Assembly: GCA_954871525.1 (NCBI GenBank)
Contig: OX940870.1
Location: forward strand, 12,245,501 to 12,309,500
Origin: Parietaria judaica
Lineage: Eukaryota > Streptophyta > Magnoliopsida > Rosales > Urticaceae
DNA: 64,000 bases
Direction: 5' to 3'
A model generated the notes under the pieces. It worked only from the letters and a program-made list of their open reading frames with translations. It was not told the DNA's origin and ran no database searches. Shown in pieces: positions 35,701 through 47,719 of the stretch; the stretch's first letter is position 1; every line of letters begins with the position of its first letter. The position numbers and the translations under genes were made by a program.

Positions 35701-36900
35701 GAGCGACGGTGGTCCAACCTCGTAATTTTTGTCAACACAACTTTCTCACTATCGGATCCAGCTCATCTTCTTGCTTCTCCTTCAAGCCATATAACTACTA
35801 TTTATTCTATGCATTTCACTACCAAATGCAATACTAAACTATTATTAAAAAAAAAACAAACATTATTACTATTATTTCTAAATTAGATAATATATACTTC
35901 CCCTTTTCCTTTCAGTAATCGGAATGCTTCGAGATGGATATCTAATTTTCGAGTAAAATCGGCACAAGTGTCCATTGAATTTGGTTTGGTGATGCACTTT
36001 GTCTTTTGGATTTTAGTTTGTAGTTGTACTACCAAAAATACTTCATATTATTCCAAAAGATGGCTTGATTGAAAATATTTGAAGATTTTCTTCTAATTAT
36101 AATTCTATTAATATTGGCTCGTTATTAACTTAGTTATATTAGGGCAACGAGTGTTTGAAAGATAACGATGAAAAAGACAATCACATACACGTGTGATTTT
36201 ACGTGATCGATCGGTCGCGTTGATGAAGAATCTACTCTAAATATTTTTAATAAAATATGGTACGAGAAAATGCATTTAAAAAGTGAAAAGTAAAACGAAA
36301 AAAAAAAGTCTCTCAAAATTTGATCATTTAAAAAGATATTGTGGTCTTTCACGTGATAAATAGAAACTCCAAACTATCTTTACTATTTCTTTAAATTTTT
36401 AAATGCTTCAAAAGTAAGTTTATAGTATAATATATTGATTACGAAAATGTTCTCTATTACGTTGCATATTATACACATTTACATTTTATGTATCTTTCTT
36501 TACACTAATATAATGCAACAAAAGAACAAGAGACATAAATTGTACAAAGTCAAATCCTGTTAACAAAATGTACTAACCAACAAAGTTACACGGCATTTGT
36601 GCCAATTACTCGAAAGTTATATTTAAAAAAAATCAAAAAAAAATCGCTATTCCCAGTTCCCAGGGGCAAATACGTCAAATCCACTACGCCCCAACCTCGC
36701 TTACGGTAATCAATATCCGAGATTCTTATTTAATTGAGAAGCCAAGCAAAAAGAAAATAGAAAAAGCGATACCATTCTCCAATGCCATATTAATTGGTTG
36801 TAAAGAAAATTAAATTTTATTTACGAAAAAGCTGTCTCTTTTTCTTAATTATTATTTTATTTTCAAAAATATTTATTATAATATTGTATTTGCTCTGCAA
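32761..36900. other. AT-rich intergenic DNA
   Basis: No gene supported. It holds homopolymer runs, TA tracts near 33390-33405 and the SINE-like copy at 33685-33790. The last few hundred bases before 36900 are likely promoter sequence of the FPP gene. I see no unambiguous element beyond an AT-rich TATA-like word near 36878. Confidence 0.6.
33685..33790 (-). repeat. SINE-like dispersed repeat, copy B
   Basis: Its reverse complement aligns with 8068-8170 over about 100 bp: TGACATTATTAA, TTTATATATGTAAA, GAGACACTCATT..AGTCTCAT, GGTTTGAATCTCTTACCTTTT, GTGAAATTAACA. The GGTTTGAATC word resembles a Pol III B box. Confidence 0.5.
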
Positions 36901-36939
36901 CGTCCTTGCCTTTTAAGTGACACCTAAGTTCCGAATATT

Positions 36940-37028
36940 TCACTCTCCAAAGCCAAGCCAGAGCCTCACCCACCACCACCACTCTCCGCCATAGCCACAC
37001 CTCTCTCTGTGCTTCTCCTTCTCTCTCG
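36940..37028 (+). other. probable 5' UTR exon of the FPP gene
   Basis: A C/T-rich leader (CACCCACCACCACC, CTCTCTCTG) ends with a strong donor, CTCTCG|GTAAGG, at 37029. The acceptor TCTGCAG at 38055 precedes the coding exon. The transcription start and exact exon limits are inferred. A second possible donor (GAG|GTAGGA) lies near 37525. Confidence 0.5.
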
Positions 37029-38055
37029 GTAAGGACCCGAGCTGGAATCTCAGGCTCGGATCTCCATCGTTGAATCTTCCTCGCTGCTCGGCTCTCGCGG
37101 TCCGTTCGGAGTAGTTCCCCGAGCTTCCTCGTAGCTGCATTTCGCTCCGGTCAGCCGATTTTCGGTCTTCGTCTTTTTCTCTTAGCTCGTTTGCATAAGA
37201 ACTGGTGTTTTTCTTTTTTGGGAAAAAAAGCAGAAGAAAATCTTGTTTCGCGGTTCAGCTTTCTCGTTTTCTGCTCCGGAAACGACTCTGTTTGGATCTC
37301 GACGAGTTTCGTTTGATCGGATTGAGATTTTCTCGTTGGCTAATTCTGTCGGTGACTCTTCTGAATCCTTTTTTTTTCTATTTTCGGAAATATTTTTTCA
37401 AACTTACTTTTTCTCGCTTGAACTATCTGGAGATTGAATTTAGCTTTCTAATTTTAATCCAACTCCATCTTCAGTTTCCACACAAGTCTTTTCAGTTTAA
37501 AGAGAAGAAAAAAGTGTTGAAGAGGTAGGATCTTGAGCTTTGGAAGGCTTAGATCTTGTGGTTTGGGGGTATTGAGGAACTCGATGTGCAACAACCGTAT
37601 TGAATACGAATGAATTCAACGGGCGTTATATGAGCATTTCTATTTTTAGTAATGTTTCCTTTTCACTTTTCTTTCTTTCTTCAGTGCCTAACTTCTGCTC
37701 TCTTTAAGCCAACAGTACACCCAATCCTGTAAAACTGGGAAGCCTTTGAATTACTTCAATTCCGCCAACTCTGTCTCAACTCAATGGAGAAATGGGATTT
37801 TTTTAATTCATTTTTTTGGGAGTATTTTCTGATTAATTTTTCAAAAATGAAATTATTGTGTGTGTTTGCTTCTAATTATGGAATGTGGAAACCCTTATAT
37901 TTGCATAGTGAAGTAATAAATTGATTTTCCTGAATCCAGGGATATTGTCTGTAATACTGTTTGGTTTGGTTTGTTTTGCCGACACTGACTAGACTGAGTG
38001 ATTTACTTACTGGGTTACAATATATGTAGCTGATTCCTTTGTAATTGCTCTGCAG
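37029..38055 (+). other. probable 5' UTR intron of the FPP gene
   Basis: Bounded by GTAAGG at 37029 and TTGCTCTGCAG at 38055. It is about 1 kb, T-rich and without a coding frame. Long leader introns are common in plant genes and can raise expression. Inferred only. Confidence 0.5.
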
Positions 38056-38068
38056 GAATATCGTAGAA

Positions 38069-41000
38069 ATGGATCGCCGGAGTTGGCCCTGGAAGAAAAA
38101 AGCTTCCGACAAGTCGGCGGCTGAGAAAGCTGCTGCTGCTGCAGATGCAGCCGCCGCTTCTTTGTCTGCGACGGAAACAAAGGGCGAGGTATGTTCTGCT
38201 CTGTAGGTGGTTCTTAACTTTAAAAAAAAAAAAAGTAACGTAATTGCAAATGTATGATTGATAGTAACATCTTTCTCTCTTTATTTAACAACGAGAACAG
38301 GATAGCTACAAAAAACCCAACTTTGTTCAGATTTCGGTGGAGCAATATGCGCATCTGAACGGTTTGGAAGACCAAGTGAAGACGTTCGAGGACCAAGTGA
38401 GGACACTCGAGGATCAGATCCTGGAACTGGACGAAAAGCTTACAGAAGCGAACACCGAGATGACTAACAAGGATAATCTGGTGAAGCAGCACGCCAAAGT
38501 AGCTGAGGAAGCTGTCTCGGGTACTTCACTGACACAATCTACCAAAAAAAATTAATGTCAATTAGTGTGGTTTTGACTTTTGGATCTTTCTGGTCTTTGA
38601 TTAACAGGTTGGGAAAAGGCTGAAGCGGAGGCTGTTGCGTTAAAGACTCATCTGGAAACCGTAACACTCGCAAAGCTCGCAGCGGAAGATCGAGCATCAC
38701 ATTTGGACGATGCGATTAAGGAGTGCATGCGTAAGATCCGGAATTTGCAGGAAGAGAACGAACAGAAGCTTCAAGACCTTGCTCTCACCAAGAACAAGCA
38801 AATCGAGAAGATGAGACTCGAGTTTGAAGCACGGTTGGCAGATTTAGACGACGATCTCCGACGGTCAGCCTCCGATAACGCCGCCATATCACGGTCTCTG
38901 CAGGAGCGGTCAAATATGTTGGTCAAGATAAGCGAGGAGAAGTCTCGAGCCGAAGGAGATATCGAGCTTCTGAAGGGTAACATCGAGTCCTGTGAGAGGG
39001 AAATCAATTCCCTGAAATACGAACTCCATGTTTCTGCCAAGGAGCTCGAGATTCGAACCGAAGAGAAGAATATGAGCATAAGATCTGCAGAAGTGGCCAA
39101 CAAGCAACATGTCGAGGGCGTCAAGAAAATAGCAAAGCTCGAAGCAGAGTGTCAGAGACTCCGTGGGCTAGTCCGCAAGAAGCTCCCTGGGCCTGCAGCT
39201 TTGGCCCAGATGAAGATGGAGGTTGAAAGCTTAGGACGAGATTACGGTGATAATAATCGGGTGAGGCGGTCTCCGGTGAAACCCTCTAGTCCCCACCTAT
39301 CACAAGCCACTGAGTTTTCGCTTGACCATGTCCAAAAGTATCAGAAGGAGAACGAGTTCCTCACAGAACGGCTTTTGGCAACCGAGGAGGAGACAAAGAT
39401 GTTGAAAGAAGCCTTGGCAAAGCGGAACTCGGAATTGCAGGTCGCGAGAAGCATGTGTGCCAAGACAGCTAGTAATCTCCAAAGCTTGGAAGCGCAGATT
39501 CAAACAAGCAGTCAACAAAAGTTGTCTCCGAAATCCGTTGTTCAAATTAGCGTTGATGGTTCGTTCAGTCAGAATGCTAGCAATCCGCCGAGTCTGACCT
39601 CTGTTTCCGAAGATGGAAATGACGACGAGAGAAGTTGTGCCGAGTCTTGGGCCACAGGCGTGGAGAAGAGTAGTGAAAAGCCCAACCATTTGAACCTCAT
39701 GGACGACTTTCTGGAGATGGAGAAGTTGGCATGTCATGAATCCAACAGGCCCATCTCGGTTTTGGATTCAGCAGATGGTAAAACTGTGGCTCGCGATGAT
39801 TCAGAAGTCGTACCTTTGGTAAATGATCACTCATCAGCTGATACAGACCAGATTCCATTGATGAAGCTTCGATCAAGAATCTCAATTCTGCTGGAATCTG
39901 TGTCTAAGGACACTGATGTTGGAAACATTTTGGAGGACATAAAACACGCTATACAGGAAACGCATAACACTCTCCACACAGAAAACTGTATTCCCGTAGA
40001 TTTTCACTCTTCCGATGACAGGCTGGCGAATCCGGAAGACGCCGGTCTAAGCTCTGCCAAGGAGATTGCTTTGTCTCAGCCAACAAAAGGATCTGGGCTT
40101 GTTCTCGATAAAGATTTGGAAGCTGCAATTTCCCAGATTCACGACTTTGTGCTGTTCTTGGGCAAAGAAGCGACGGGTGTGCATTACACGTTCAACAAGG
40201 GTAACGAATTCACCCAACGGATTGAAGAATTCTCATTAGCCTTCAATAAAGTCATACATCATGACTTGAGTTTGACCGATTTCATTCGTGACCTCTCTCA
40301 CGTTTTAGCGAAAGCCAGCGAACTCAGATTCAACATTCTGGGCTTTACAGAAATTGAAGCCGAATCGAACAGTCCTGATTGCATCGACAAAGTAGCATTG
40401 CCGGAGAATAAGATTCTTCGCAAAGATTCCAGTGAAATCTACCAAAATGGCTGTACCACCGATCCCGAGGTTCCCGATGATGGAAACATCGTATCTACAT
40501 ACGAATCAAACATCAAAGCATCTGAAATATCATTGGAGGAGTTCAACAATCTGAAATCAGAGAGAGAAAATCTGGCATCGGATCTAGCCAGGTGCAAGGA
40601 GAACCTGGAGACGACTAAGGCGCAGTTGCAAGAAACCGAAGAGCTGCTCACAGAAGCTAAATCACAGTTGACTGTGGCGCAGAAATCAAACAGCTTATCG
40701 GAGACACAGCTGAAGTGCATGGCAGAGTCATACCGATCTCTCGAAGCTCGAGCTGGCGAGCTGGAGACCGAGCTGAGCCTTCTCCGAGTGAAGACCGAAA
40801 GCGTGGAGGCCGAGCTAAAAGTCGAGAAGAGGAATCACCAGGATGCTTTGGCACAATGCAAAGAGCTTGAAGAGCAATTGCAAAGGTTAGGAACAACACT
40901 TATTTCTTAATCCTTTTTTTTTGCTCGTATCTTGTTGTGAATTTAGATAATCTGCAAACGAGGACGGTAATTCTAACTCAGGAACTCAATTCTCTTGTGA

Positions 41001-41832
41001 ACGTTGTTAGGACCGAGAGCAGCATGGGGAAAGAGGCTGATAACAATCAGGTATATATTATTTAAAATCTATTATGTTGAAACAAACATGTTTATATGAA
41101 TTAATCACAAAATCTATTATGTTGAATTTTCTTTTATGATAAACTGTACTGGTAACTTGAATCCAGAATGAACGGTTTACTAAACCGTAAATACAAATGT
41201 CCTCGACTCTGATTGACTAAAATAAATGTTTACGGTCTTCCGCATCAAAACACACTTGAACTTATGACTGGAATTCTTGACGATAAGTGTTTTACGAAAA
41301 TGAGTTCAAACGAACACACTTCCGGTTTAAGCTGTACTTCGAAATACACATTATTGATATCGGTGTAATAAGCTAAATTGATCATATGCAGGAGAAGGAT
41401 TTGGCTGCTGCAGCGGAAAAGCTCGCTGAGTGTCAGGAAACCATATTCCTTCTAGGGAAACAGCTAAAGAATTTCCGTCCACAGTCGGACTTCATGGGTT
41501 CTCCGTACCACGACAGGGCACACAAAGGCGAAGAAGAGCCCACCACGAGCGGCATCAACTCCATCCACGACCAGACCGAGTTTGATACCCTTGCTTCCCC
41601 AAACCACAACCGAACCGAATCCCCCGTCGATGTGTACAACAACATGCCGTTAAGCCCCTCGGAGATGGACTCCAACATCTTGAAATCGCCGATCAATTCA
41701 AAGAATCCGAGGCATAAATCTCCGATATCAGGATCGTCATCGTCATCCTCATCGAACGGTCCAACGCCGGAGAAGCATTCGCGCGGGTTCAGCAGATTCT
41801 TCTCTTCATCAAAGGGAAGGAATGGCCACTAG
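38069..41832 (+). CDS. FPP: filament-like plant protein (FPP, DUF869), long coiled coil
   Basis: Five coding exons: 38069-38188, 38301-38520, 38608-40885, 41011-41050 and 41392-41832. All introns are GT-AG with consistent phases. The 3099 nt give 1032 residues, close to Arabidopsis FPP4/FPP6. Residues 2-11 (DRRSWPWKKK) are the family's conserved N-terminus, followed by an Ala-rich stretch. Coiled coils follow at about 52-300, 345-410 and 755-885. Conserved family blocks include LMDDFLEMEKLA (about 477-488), KDLEAAISQIHDFVLFLGKEA (about 616-636) and AEKLAECQETIFLLGKQLK (about 894-912). The tail is Ser-rich and basic. FPPs are plant-specific proteins linked to microtubules, membranes and cell-wall patterning; the exact role of this one is not visible. 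The 40-bp fourth exon is the least certain part. Confidence 0.93.
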
Positions 41833-42130
41833 GGCATCAGTTTTTTTTTTTTTTGTCGGATTTCGCGCCGGGGAAATAATTAGAATGTGTTTTGCCGTAA
41901 TCCTTGCTCGGGAAATTCACGGCGTTTGATTTGAAGCTCAAAAATCTCCAGGGAAGTTGGTTTGTGAAATTGAGACAGTTTTTGTAACTAAATGGTTGTA
42001 TATTGAATGTGTTTATTCTCCTCAGGGGCCTCTTTTGTAATTTGTTGGATTGGGACATCGATCCTTTCTACATATTAAGTATTGCTCAAATTTGTTTAAT
42101 TCATTTATTTCTCTCTAGTCCTATTTCATA
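41833..42130 (+). other. 3' UTR of the FPP gene
   Basis: T-rich sequence after the TAG at 41830. No canonical AATAAA is evident; plant signals are often degenerate (for example AATAAT near 41875). The end position is approximate. Confidence 0.45.
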
Positions 42131-42289
42131 GCAATTTCCATCTTCATTTTAGTTTTTATTTTTTTTGAAAGAATCTTCATTTTAGTATATAAGTACTGTT
42201 GATGTGCAAATTCGTTCCTTAATCGGCATTATAAGGTCATTAATTAAATTTATAGTTTAAATTGACTAAGGCTTAAGTCGTGAATATGA

Positions 42290-43130
42290 TTGAATATTCA
42301 TGCAATTGGGCCTGTGAGATGCAAAGCCCAGAGGCCATCAAGCACTGAGTTGTTTTCAGGCCCGAGCAGAATTAAAAGCCCAGAAGGCAAAAAGCCCACC
42401 CCGAGCAGAGAACGCTCGAAAGAGATCCGAACAGAGTCTCTCAAGGGAAAAATCCCGAGAAGAGCTCAAAAATCCCACTTGTCCAAGAAACCAACACTTG
42501 GTCAAAATCCATCAAATCTAATGACCTGAAACACCCACAGCTCATCCCGGACAGAGATTGTCACAAAAGAACCCAGGCATAAGAAATAAAGTATCCGAGA
42601 ACAAGCAGACCAAGTCAACCACCTCAATTCAAACCTCCGAAGCCCGACGAGAAAGATCGCCACGATCTAAATTCAAACCCCCACGACGACAAGTCAAAAT
42701 CCACCATTACATGAATCTCGCAGAGCGTGGCCCACGTGTCAGCTCGACAGCAAGCCAAGCTCCGAACTCGAAGCCATCACCAATGTACACTTCCAACGCG
42801 CAAAAATCCGACTATAAAAGCAAGAAGACAACCCCTCTACACGCACGCAAGCATCCACCTTGAGAGAAAAGAGTCTGTAAGATTTTGTGTCTTCAGAGTG
42901 TTTATCTTTCATTTTTGATTTAACGGGAATTGGCTTGTGGTTCTGATTGATCATCTTTTTCAAAGCAATAAACGTACAGAGGACGTAGTCAACTACCGCA
43001 TTGAGACAAACCTCTCTAAAAAACTATGGTGTTATTTACTTTACTCGCTTTCAATCTTTCTTGTGTCCTCGTCCAAAGTATTGATGACGCGAAGGTCAAG
43101 ATCCTCAAAAATCTTAGCATCTTCAAATCA
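42290..43130 (+). mobile_element. LTR-like remnant, plus orientation
   Basis: Moderately GC-rich block with the layout of a plant LTR: a gene-free upstream part with repeated AGCCCA/CGAGCAGA words, a TATA box (GACTATAAAAGC, about 42811), a C-rich leader, AATAAA at about 42967, then GTACAGAGGACGTAGTCAACTACCGCATTGA and a U5-like end with CTTTCTTGTGTCCT near 43060. No coding region or second copy is present. Ends and target duplication could not be fixed. A solo LTR is the best guess. It is unrelated to the two elements above. Confidence 0.4.
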
Positions 43131-43900
43131 AAATCCCATTCACAAATCACGTGACTGTTGGTGTGCGAACAAATGTCTTCTCGAGTTTATTTGTCAAGTG
43201 AGAATTCGATTTTTCGATAATTAGCTCTAATGAATCAATGATGAAGACCGGATCACCAAGTTGATTTAAGGGAGACACAAAATGAAGGTGAGATATGCCG
43301 TGGTCGAGGATATGCCGAAACTTTTATTCTTTTATTTTTAAAGAGGCTAACAACGTTTGCCGTGGTCGAGGATATGCCGAAACTTTTTAAAAACGATGCC
43401 AATTTTTCTAGTGGATGTTAAACGCATGTTGTTTCGCAAGTTTTATTTTTTTTAATTATTTATCTTATATAACTCAAAATTTTGTTTTTTTTCTTCACTA
43501 ATGTCTATTTGATTTTAAATTAATACATTTATACCGTTAATCAATTACACATATTTGTTCCAAAATTAAATTTTTATATAAATTGCATTTATAATCTGGT
43601 TCTCTTTGTACAAAATTTGATACTTATGCCCCTATATAGATAAAGAAAAACCCATGAAATGCCCAAAAATCACTTAAGGTTTAAGGGAATTGCCCATAGT
43701 TTCAAACAATTCATTTATACCCATTTAAAAAATATATTGGACCGTATTAACCCTGATCTTAATTATATTTATTTATTTTCGTATTTAATTATTTATTATA
43801 TATTTATTTTCGAAATTAAATTTATTATCCTTAAATTTTGGTTGAAAACTTCCCCCATTAATTATGTTATCATTTAATTTTGTTATTTTGACCCAAAATT

Positions 43901-43908
<8 letters not shown>

Positions 43909-43955
<47 letters not shown>
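43909..43955. repeat. (CT)n microsatellite
   Basis: An uninterrupted CT run of about 47 bp inside the MULE-like insertion. Confidence 0.97.
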
Positions 43956-43957
<2 letters not shown>

Positions 43958-44442
43958 TCTCACGTCGGATTGACTACCATCGCCGGATTCGGGCCGAGAG
44001 CGCGGGAACTTCGGGCGTGGCTTCGGCGACCGTGGTCGCGGTTGCCCAGGAGGCGACCATTGTCGCAGTTGCCGAGGAGGCAGTCGTGGCCTCCGTCGTG
44101 GTCGCCCTCCATCGCGCCTCCTTCCTCTGTCGCGGTCGCCCTCCGTCGTGCATCCTTCCTCCATCGCTCTCCGTCGCGGCGCGATGATCCTTTCCACGCA
44201 ATCGTAATTGTAAATTTATTTACAGTTTTCTGCATATATGTTTACAGTTTTAAGGTAATATATTTGATTTTTGCAAATGATTTTACGATATTTTGAAGTG
44301 ATAATATCTCTTAGAGGGGCAATATTTTTGTAACTGGATTTACACGCTTTTTGTAAATGTTTTTACACTTTTTTGGAGTTATTTTACACAAATTTGCATT
44401 TATGGATATGTATATGAAATTTTAAATCTTGTCAACGGATTA

Positions 44443-44672
44443 GTAAACAGATTTACATAAAATGAGGCAAAACGAAAACCAAATTTCGTAAATAGATTTA
44501 CATAAATGAGGAGAAACGAAAACCAAGTTTTGTAAACATATTTACATAAAATGAGGCAGAAGGAAAACCAAGTTTTGTAAACAGATTTACACATAATGAG
44601 GCATAACGAAAACCAAGTTTCGTAAACAAATTTACATAAAATTAAGCAAACGAAAATCAAGTTTCATAAATA
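44443..44672. repeat. 45-bp minisatellite, five copies
   Basis: Units begin GTAAACAGATTTACATAAAATG and include GAAAACCAAGTTT. The period is 44-45 bp. Because 45 is a multiple of three, one minus-strand frame stays open through it and gives a 15-residue repeat; this is a by-product, not a gene. Confidence 0.93.
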
Positions 44673-45620
44673 AAAATTCGAAATAAATATAGATTGATAG
44701 GAAAATAAATTTTAGATTTTAATCGTTAAAATAGGGAATATTAAAAGTGATTTGTTAGAGATAATAAAAAATAATACTAATTAATAGGGGAGATTTGTTT
44801 TTAATTAATTTATTCAATTTGCTACATTTGAGGAAAAAATTAATTTTTATTTTAATTTAAAAAAATGAATTATAATTAAATGTGGTTTAAAAATTAGAAA
44901 GTCAAATTAGTCCATATATCAATTTGTTAGTAGTTATGATTTTCATAATTGAGCATTTTTTTTAAACCTTGAGCCACAAATGGGCATTTGCCTCATTTAT
45001 CCTATAGATAATATATATAGCCATATAGAGTTGTGTTACCTTTCTAAAACTAGCCATGCACTTTGTGAATATGCCCCAATTTGAAGCCCCATTAAATGTC
45101 CAATTAGGCTGGCCCAATCAGTGATGAAGACCGGATCACTACATTGATTTAGGGGATACACAAAATGAAGGCGAGATTTTTAGAATTTAATTTTTTTAAA
45201 GATGCTAACGAGGTTTACCTAGGTCCAAGATATGTCGTGAAATACTCATGAAAACGAAGATGTAGAACTCAAATTTTCGACAATTTTTTTCACAAGTTCT
45301 CGATTTTATTTTATTTTTTTATTTTTATTTTAAATTTGTAATTTAACTTTTTATTTGTATCTAAATTGCATATACACCGTTATTTAATTACACTTATTTG
45401 TTCCAATTTTTTTTTTTTTTTTTTTAAATAAAATTGCATTTGTAATCTAGTGCTCTTTGTACAGAATTTGATACTTATGCCCCTATATATAACAATTATA
45501 TAATATATGTATAGGCATATAAAGTTGTGCTACTTTTTTACAACTAGCCACAAACTTAATCAATAGGCCCCAATTCGAAGCCCAATCATATCCAATTTCC
45601 AGTTAGGCTGGCCCAATTCG

Positions 45621-45767
45621 ACTAGGCCTTCAAATTCATATTCTATTAAATATGTTCATAATATTGTGTATAAGTTAATTTCTTTCGACCAAGCAAGCGT
45701 CTTCTGAGCGACTGACCAAGTTACCCTGTTGGTTGTTACATATATTTATCTTGAATCAAATATATAT

Positions 45768-45805
<38 letters not shown>

Positions 45806-46940
45806 GTATCGGAAAGGGCAGAATTGTATTATAAAATATAATAATCACACACCATTTCTGTCCCAAATTCACTCCGAATCTATGAAGTAACATGCCTTGC
45901 AACTTGCAAGTGAAAGAGAGTCAACGTAAAACAACAGAATTTTAGGGCCTTATGTCTGGTTAATTTGATCTGGACAATCTCTCATTTGGTCAAAAATTTA
46001 CAATTACAAACAAAAATTAAACTTGCCCACTCAAAGATGATTAAAAACAAACCCCTTTCTGCAAATTCACTAAAAAGCAACATTGAACAAAAATAAAGCA
46101 GATTTGGACGTATATATTTTAATATTTTTTATGAAATTTATCACGAGGTGGCTACAATGTCGTTGTTCTTGATTCTTTTGTTTGCTATTCTGAATAAATA
46201 TTCAATAAAAATATGATTAAATTGAAGATATTCAGTTGGGATGAATCAAAATCAAGTCGTGTTGGAAGTTACAGAGAAAATTGGAGAACAAAAAAGGTGA
46301 GAGAGACTGGAAAGGCTTCCACGTAGCTCACAGCCCCAAACATAATGCCCTACAAATTCACTGTTTTGCCTCCCTTCTCCAACATCCAATTCTACCTGTC
46401 TCTATTTTCATTCATTAATTAAAATAATTTAATATATTATACTATTTTTTCCTACAAAAATTATATAATAGGCAACACATTAATCGTATATTAGTCATTG
46501 ACTTTTAAGCACATTTAAAGGGGTCGTTCGAATCTACAACTATCCTCTACAAAAGCAGCTCAAATTTTGGTTTTGTTAACTCATAACTTCGCACTAAATA
46601 GTAAATACTATGATAATGAAAATTTTATGAGTTACTCGTCAAATCTCAAGAGTTTGGTTAAAACTTAAAAGGATAAATTTTGTGTATGCTGTGATCAGTT
46701 TAGTGATTTTTTTTAATTATGAAATTAGTCCTTAGTCAATTCTCTCTTACCCAAGACCAAAAAAAAAAAAAAAAACCAGTCACTATGCTCGAAATTTAAA
46801 GAATTACATAATATGGATGCTCGTTCACTACCCAAGTTTATACCAATTGTGTGTGTTTCAAAAAAAAAAAAAAAATCATACACAAGGGCCATAAAGTAGT
46901 AGTCAGGCGTAATTTTGTTTACGTCAGTAAACATTTGTTA
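45621..46940. other. AT-rich intergenic DNA
   Basis: No gene seen. There is a TA tract at about 45775-45800 and several homopolymer runs. Confidence 0.6.
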
Positions 46941-47700
46941 TTTTTTTTTAATCCAGCATGTATTTCATTAATCCAAACAGAGGGGGAAATCCCTAACAAT
47001 GTCGGTTACAAGCCACTCGGGGCAAACCCGCGACCACAAGTCGGGACATAAGTCCGAGAGACGCAGTGGCGGAACTAGGGTTTAATCATAGAGGGGGCTG
47101 GTTTAAATTTATTTTGGAAAAGAGGGGCTAATTTGTAGTTTTAAAAAATTTAACACTAAATAATGCAAAAACATAAGTTTTAAGGGTTAAAAAGTGCAAA
47201 AATAGAAATTTAGGGGGGGCTACAGTCCTCTTAGCACTACAAGTGCTTCCGCCTATGGAGAGACGGGACTTTGCTATTCTATTGGCTACCTCGTTACACG
47301 TTCTCGGGACCCAACGACACCGAAGTCTCGGCCCCACCTCACTAAGGAGGTATACGATGTCCGCGATGATCGGGCCTTGGACGCTATTAAGCTTACACTC
47401 GTTGACAAGTTGAGACGCTCTAAGACTATCAGTCTCCAAGCTCGCCACGCTCCAATTGCGCTCCCGTACGAAGGTAAGGCCATGTCGGATTGCAAGACAT
47501 TCCGCGGACACCGAAGAGTCCACATCCACGAAGAGATGTACCCCCATCCCGACAAGGTCCCCTTGATGGTTCCTCACGACTTCCCCAATCGCCGCTCTTC
47601 CTGTGGCCTTGTCCCACACCGCATCTACATTGAGACTAAGGTCTCCTTGCGCCGGAGCAATCCAATATACGTGTTGAATACACTCGTACGTATCAGATTT
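46941..47700 (-). pseudogene. 5'-truncated LINE: RNase H end with poly(A) tail
   Basis: On the minus strand the frame 47128-47718 carries an RNase H-like domain (RVT_3 type): NVDAVWDKATGRAAIGEVVR (Asp), SAECLAIRHGL (Glu), LETDSLRA (Asp) and CNEVANRIAK near the end. After the inserted MITE, the frame resumes and ends at a TAA (46968-46970) in TTTGGATTAATGAAAT, followed by a nine-A tail (46941-46949 as T on the plus strand). A terminal RNase H plus a 3' tail is typical of plant L1-type LINEs. RT and endonuclease are missing, so the insertion is 5'-truncated. I found no clear target duplication, and the left limit near 47700 is approximate. Confidence 0.75.
47064..47257. mobile_element. hAT-type MITE, copy 1 (inside the LINE)
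   Basis: 194 bp with TIRs CAGTGGCGGAACTAG and, inverted at the other end, CATAGGCGGAAGCAC. It is flanked by a perfect 8-bp duplication GAGAGACG (47056-47063 and 47258-47265), the hAT target size. It has no coding capacity. Removing it with one duplication copy restores the LINE reading frame. A related copy lies at 58067-58245. Confidence 0.9.
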
Positions 47701-47719
47701 AATAAATGTGTTGGACAAT

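Larger units (their letters stand above)
43640..45000. mobile_element. MULE-like insertion with degenerate TIRs
   Basis: The 1361-bp insertion separates the two parts of repeat unit 1. Its ends are inverted and similar over about 40 bp (ATAAAG..AAATGCCC..CTTAAGGTTTA and, inverted, ATAAATGAGGCAAATGCCC..CTCAAGGTTTA). Flanks are CCTATATAG on the left and CCTATAG on the right, consistent with a 9-bp duplication that has lost TA. It contains a CT microsatellite, a GC-rich segment (43957-44206) and a 45-bp minisatellite, and no transposase. The GC-rich part could be a captured gene fragment (Pack-MULE), but no protein family is recognisable in it. Confidence 0.6.
43223..45620. repeat. tandem duplication of a ~0.5-kb unit, split by an insertion
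   Basis: Unit 1 is 43223-43639 plus 45001-45117. Unit 2 is 45118-45620. Both contain, in order, GATGAAGACCGGATCAC, ACACAAAATGAAGG, AGATATG.CG, TTGTTCCA, CTCTTTGTACA.AATTTGATACTTATGCCCCTATATA, then CAACTAGCCA and TTAGGCTGGCCCAAT. Unit 1 is interrupted by the element at 43640-45000. I do not recognise the unit. It may be two diverged copies of one transposon or a local duplication. Confidence 0.7.

Noticed and set aside
44400..44660. 86-residue minus-strand ORF with a 15-residue repeat
   Set aside because: It comes from a 45-bp minisatellite whose unit is a multiple of three.
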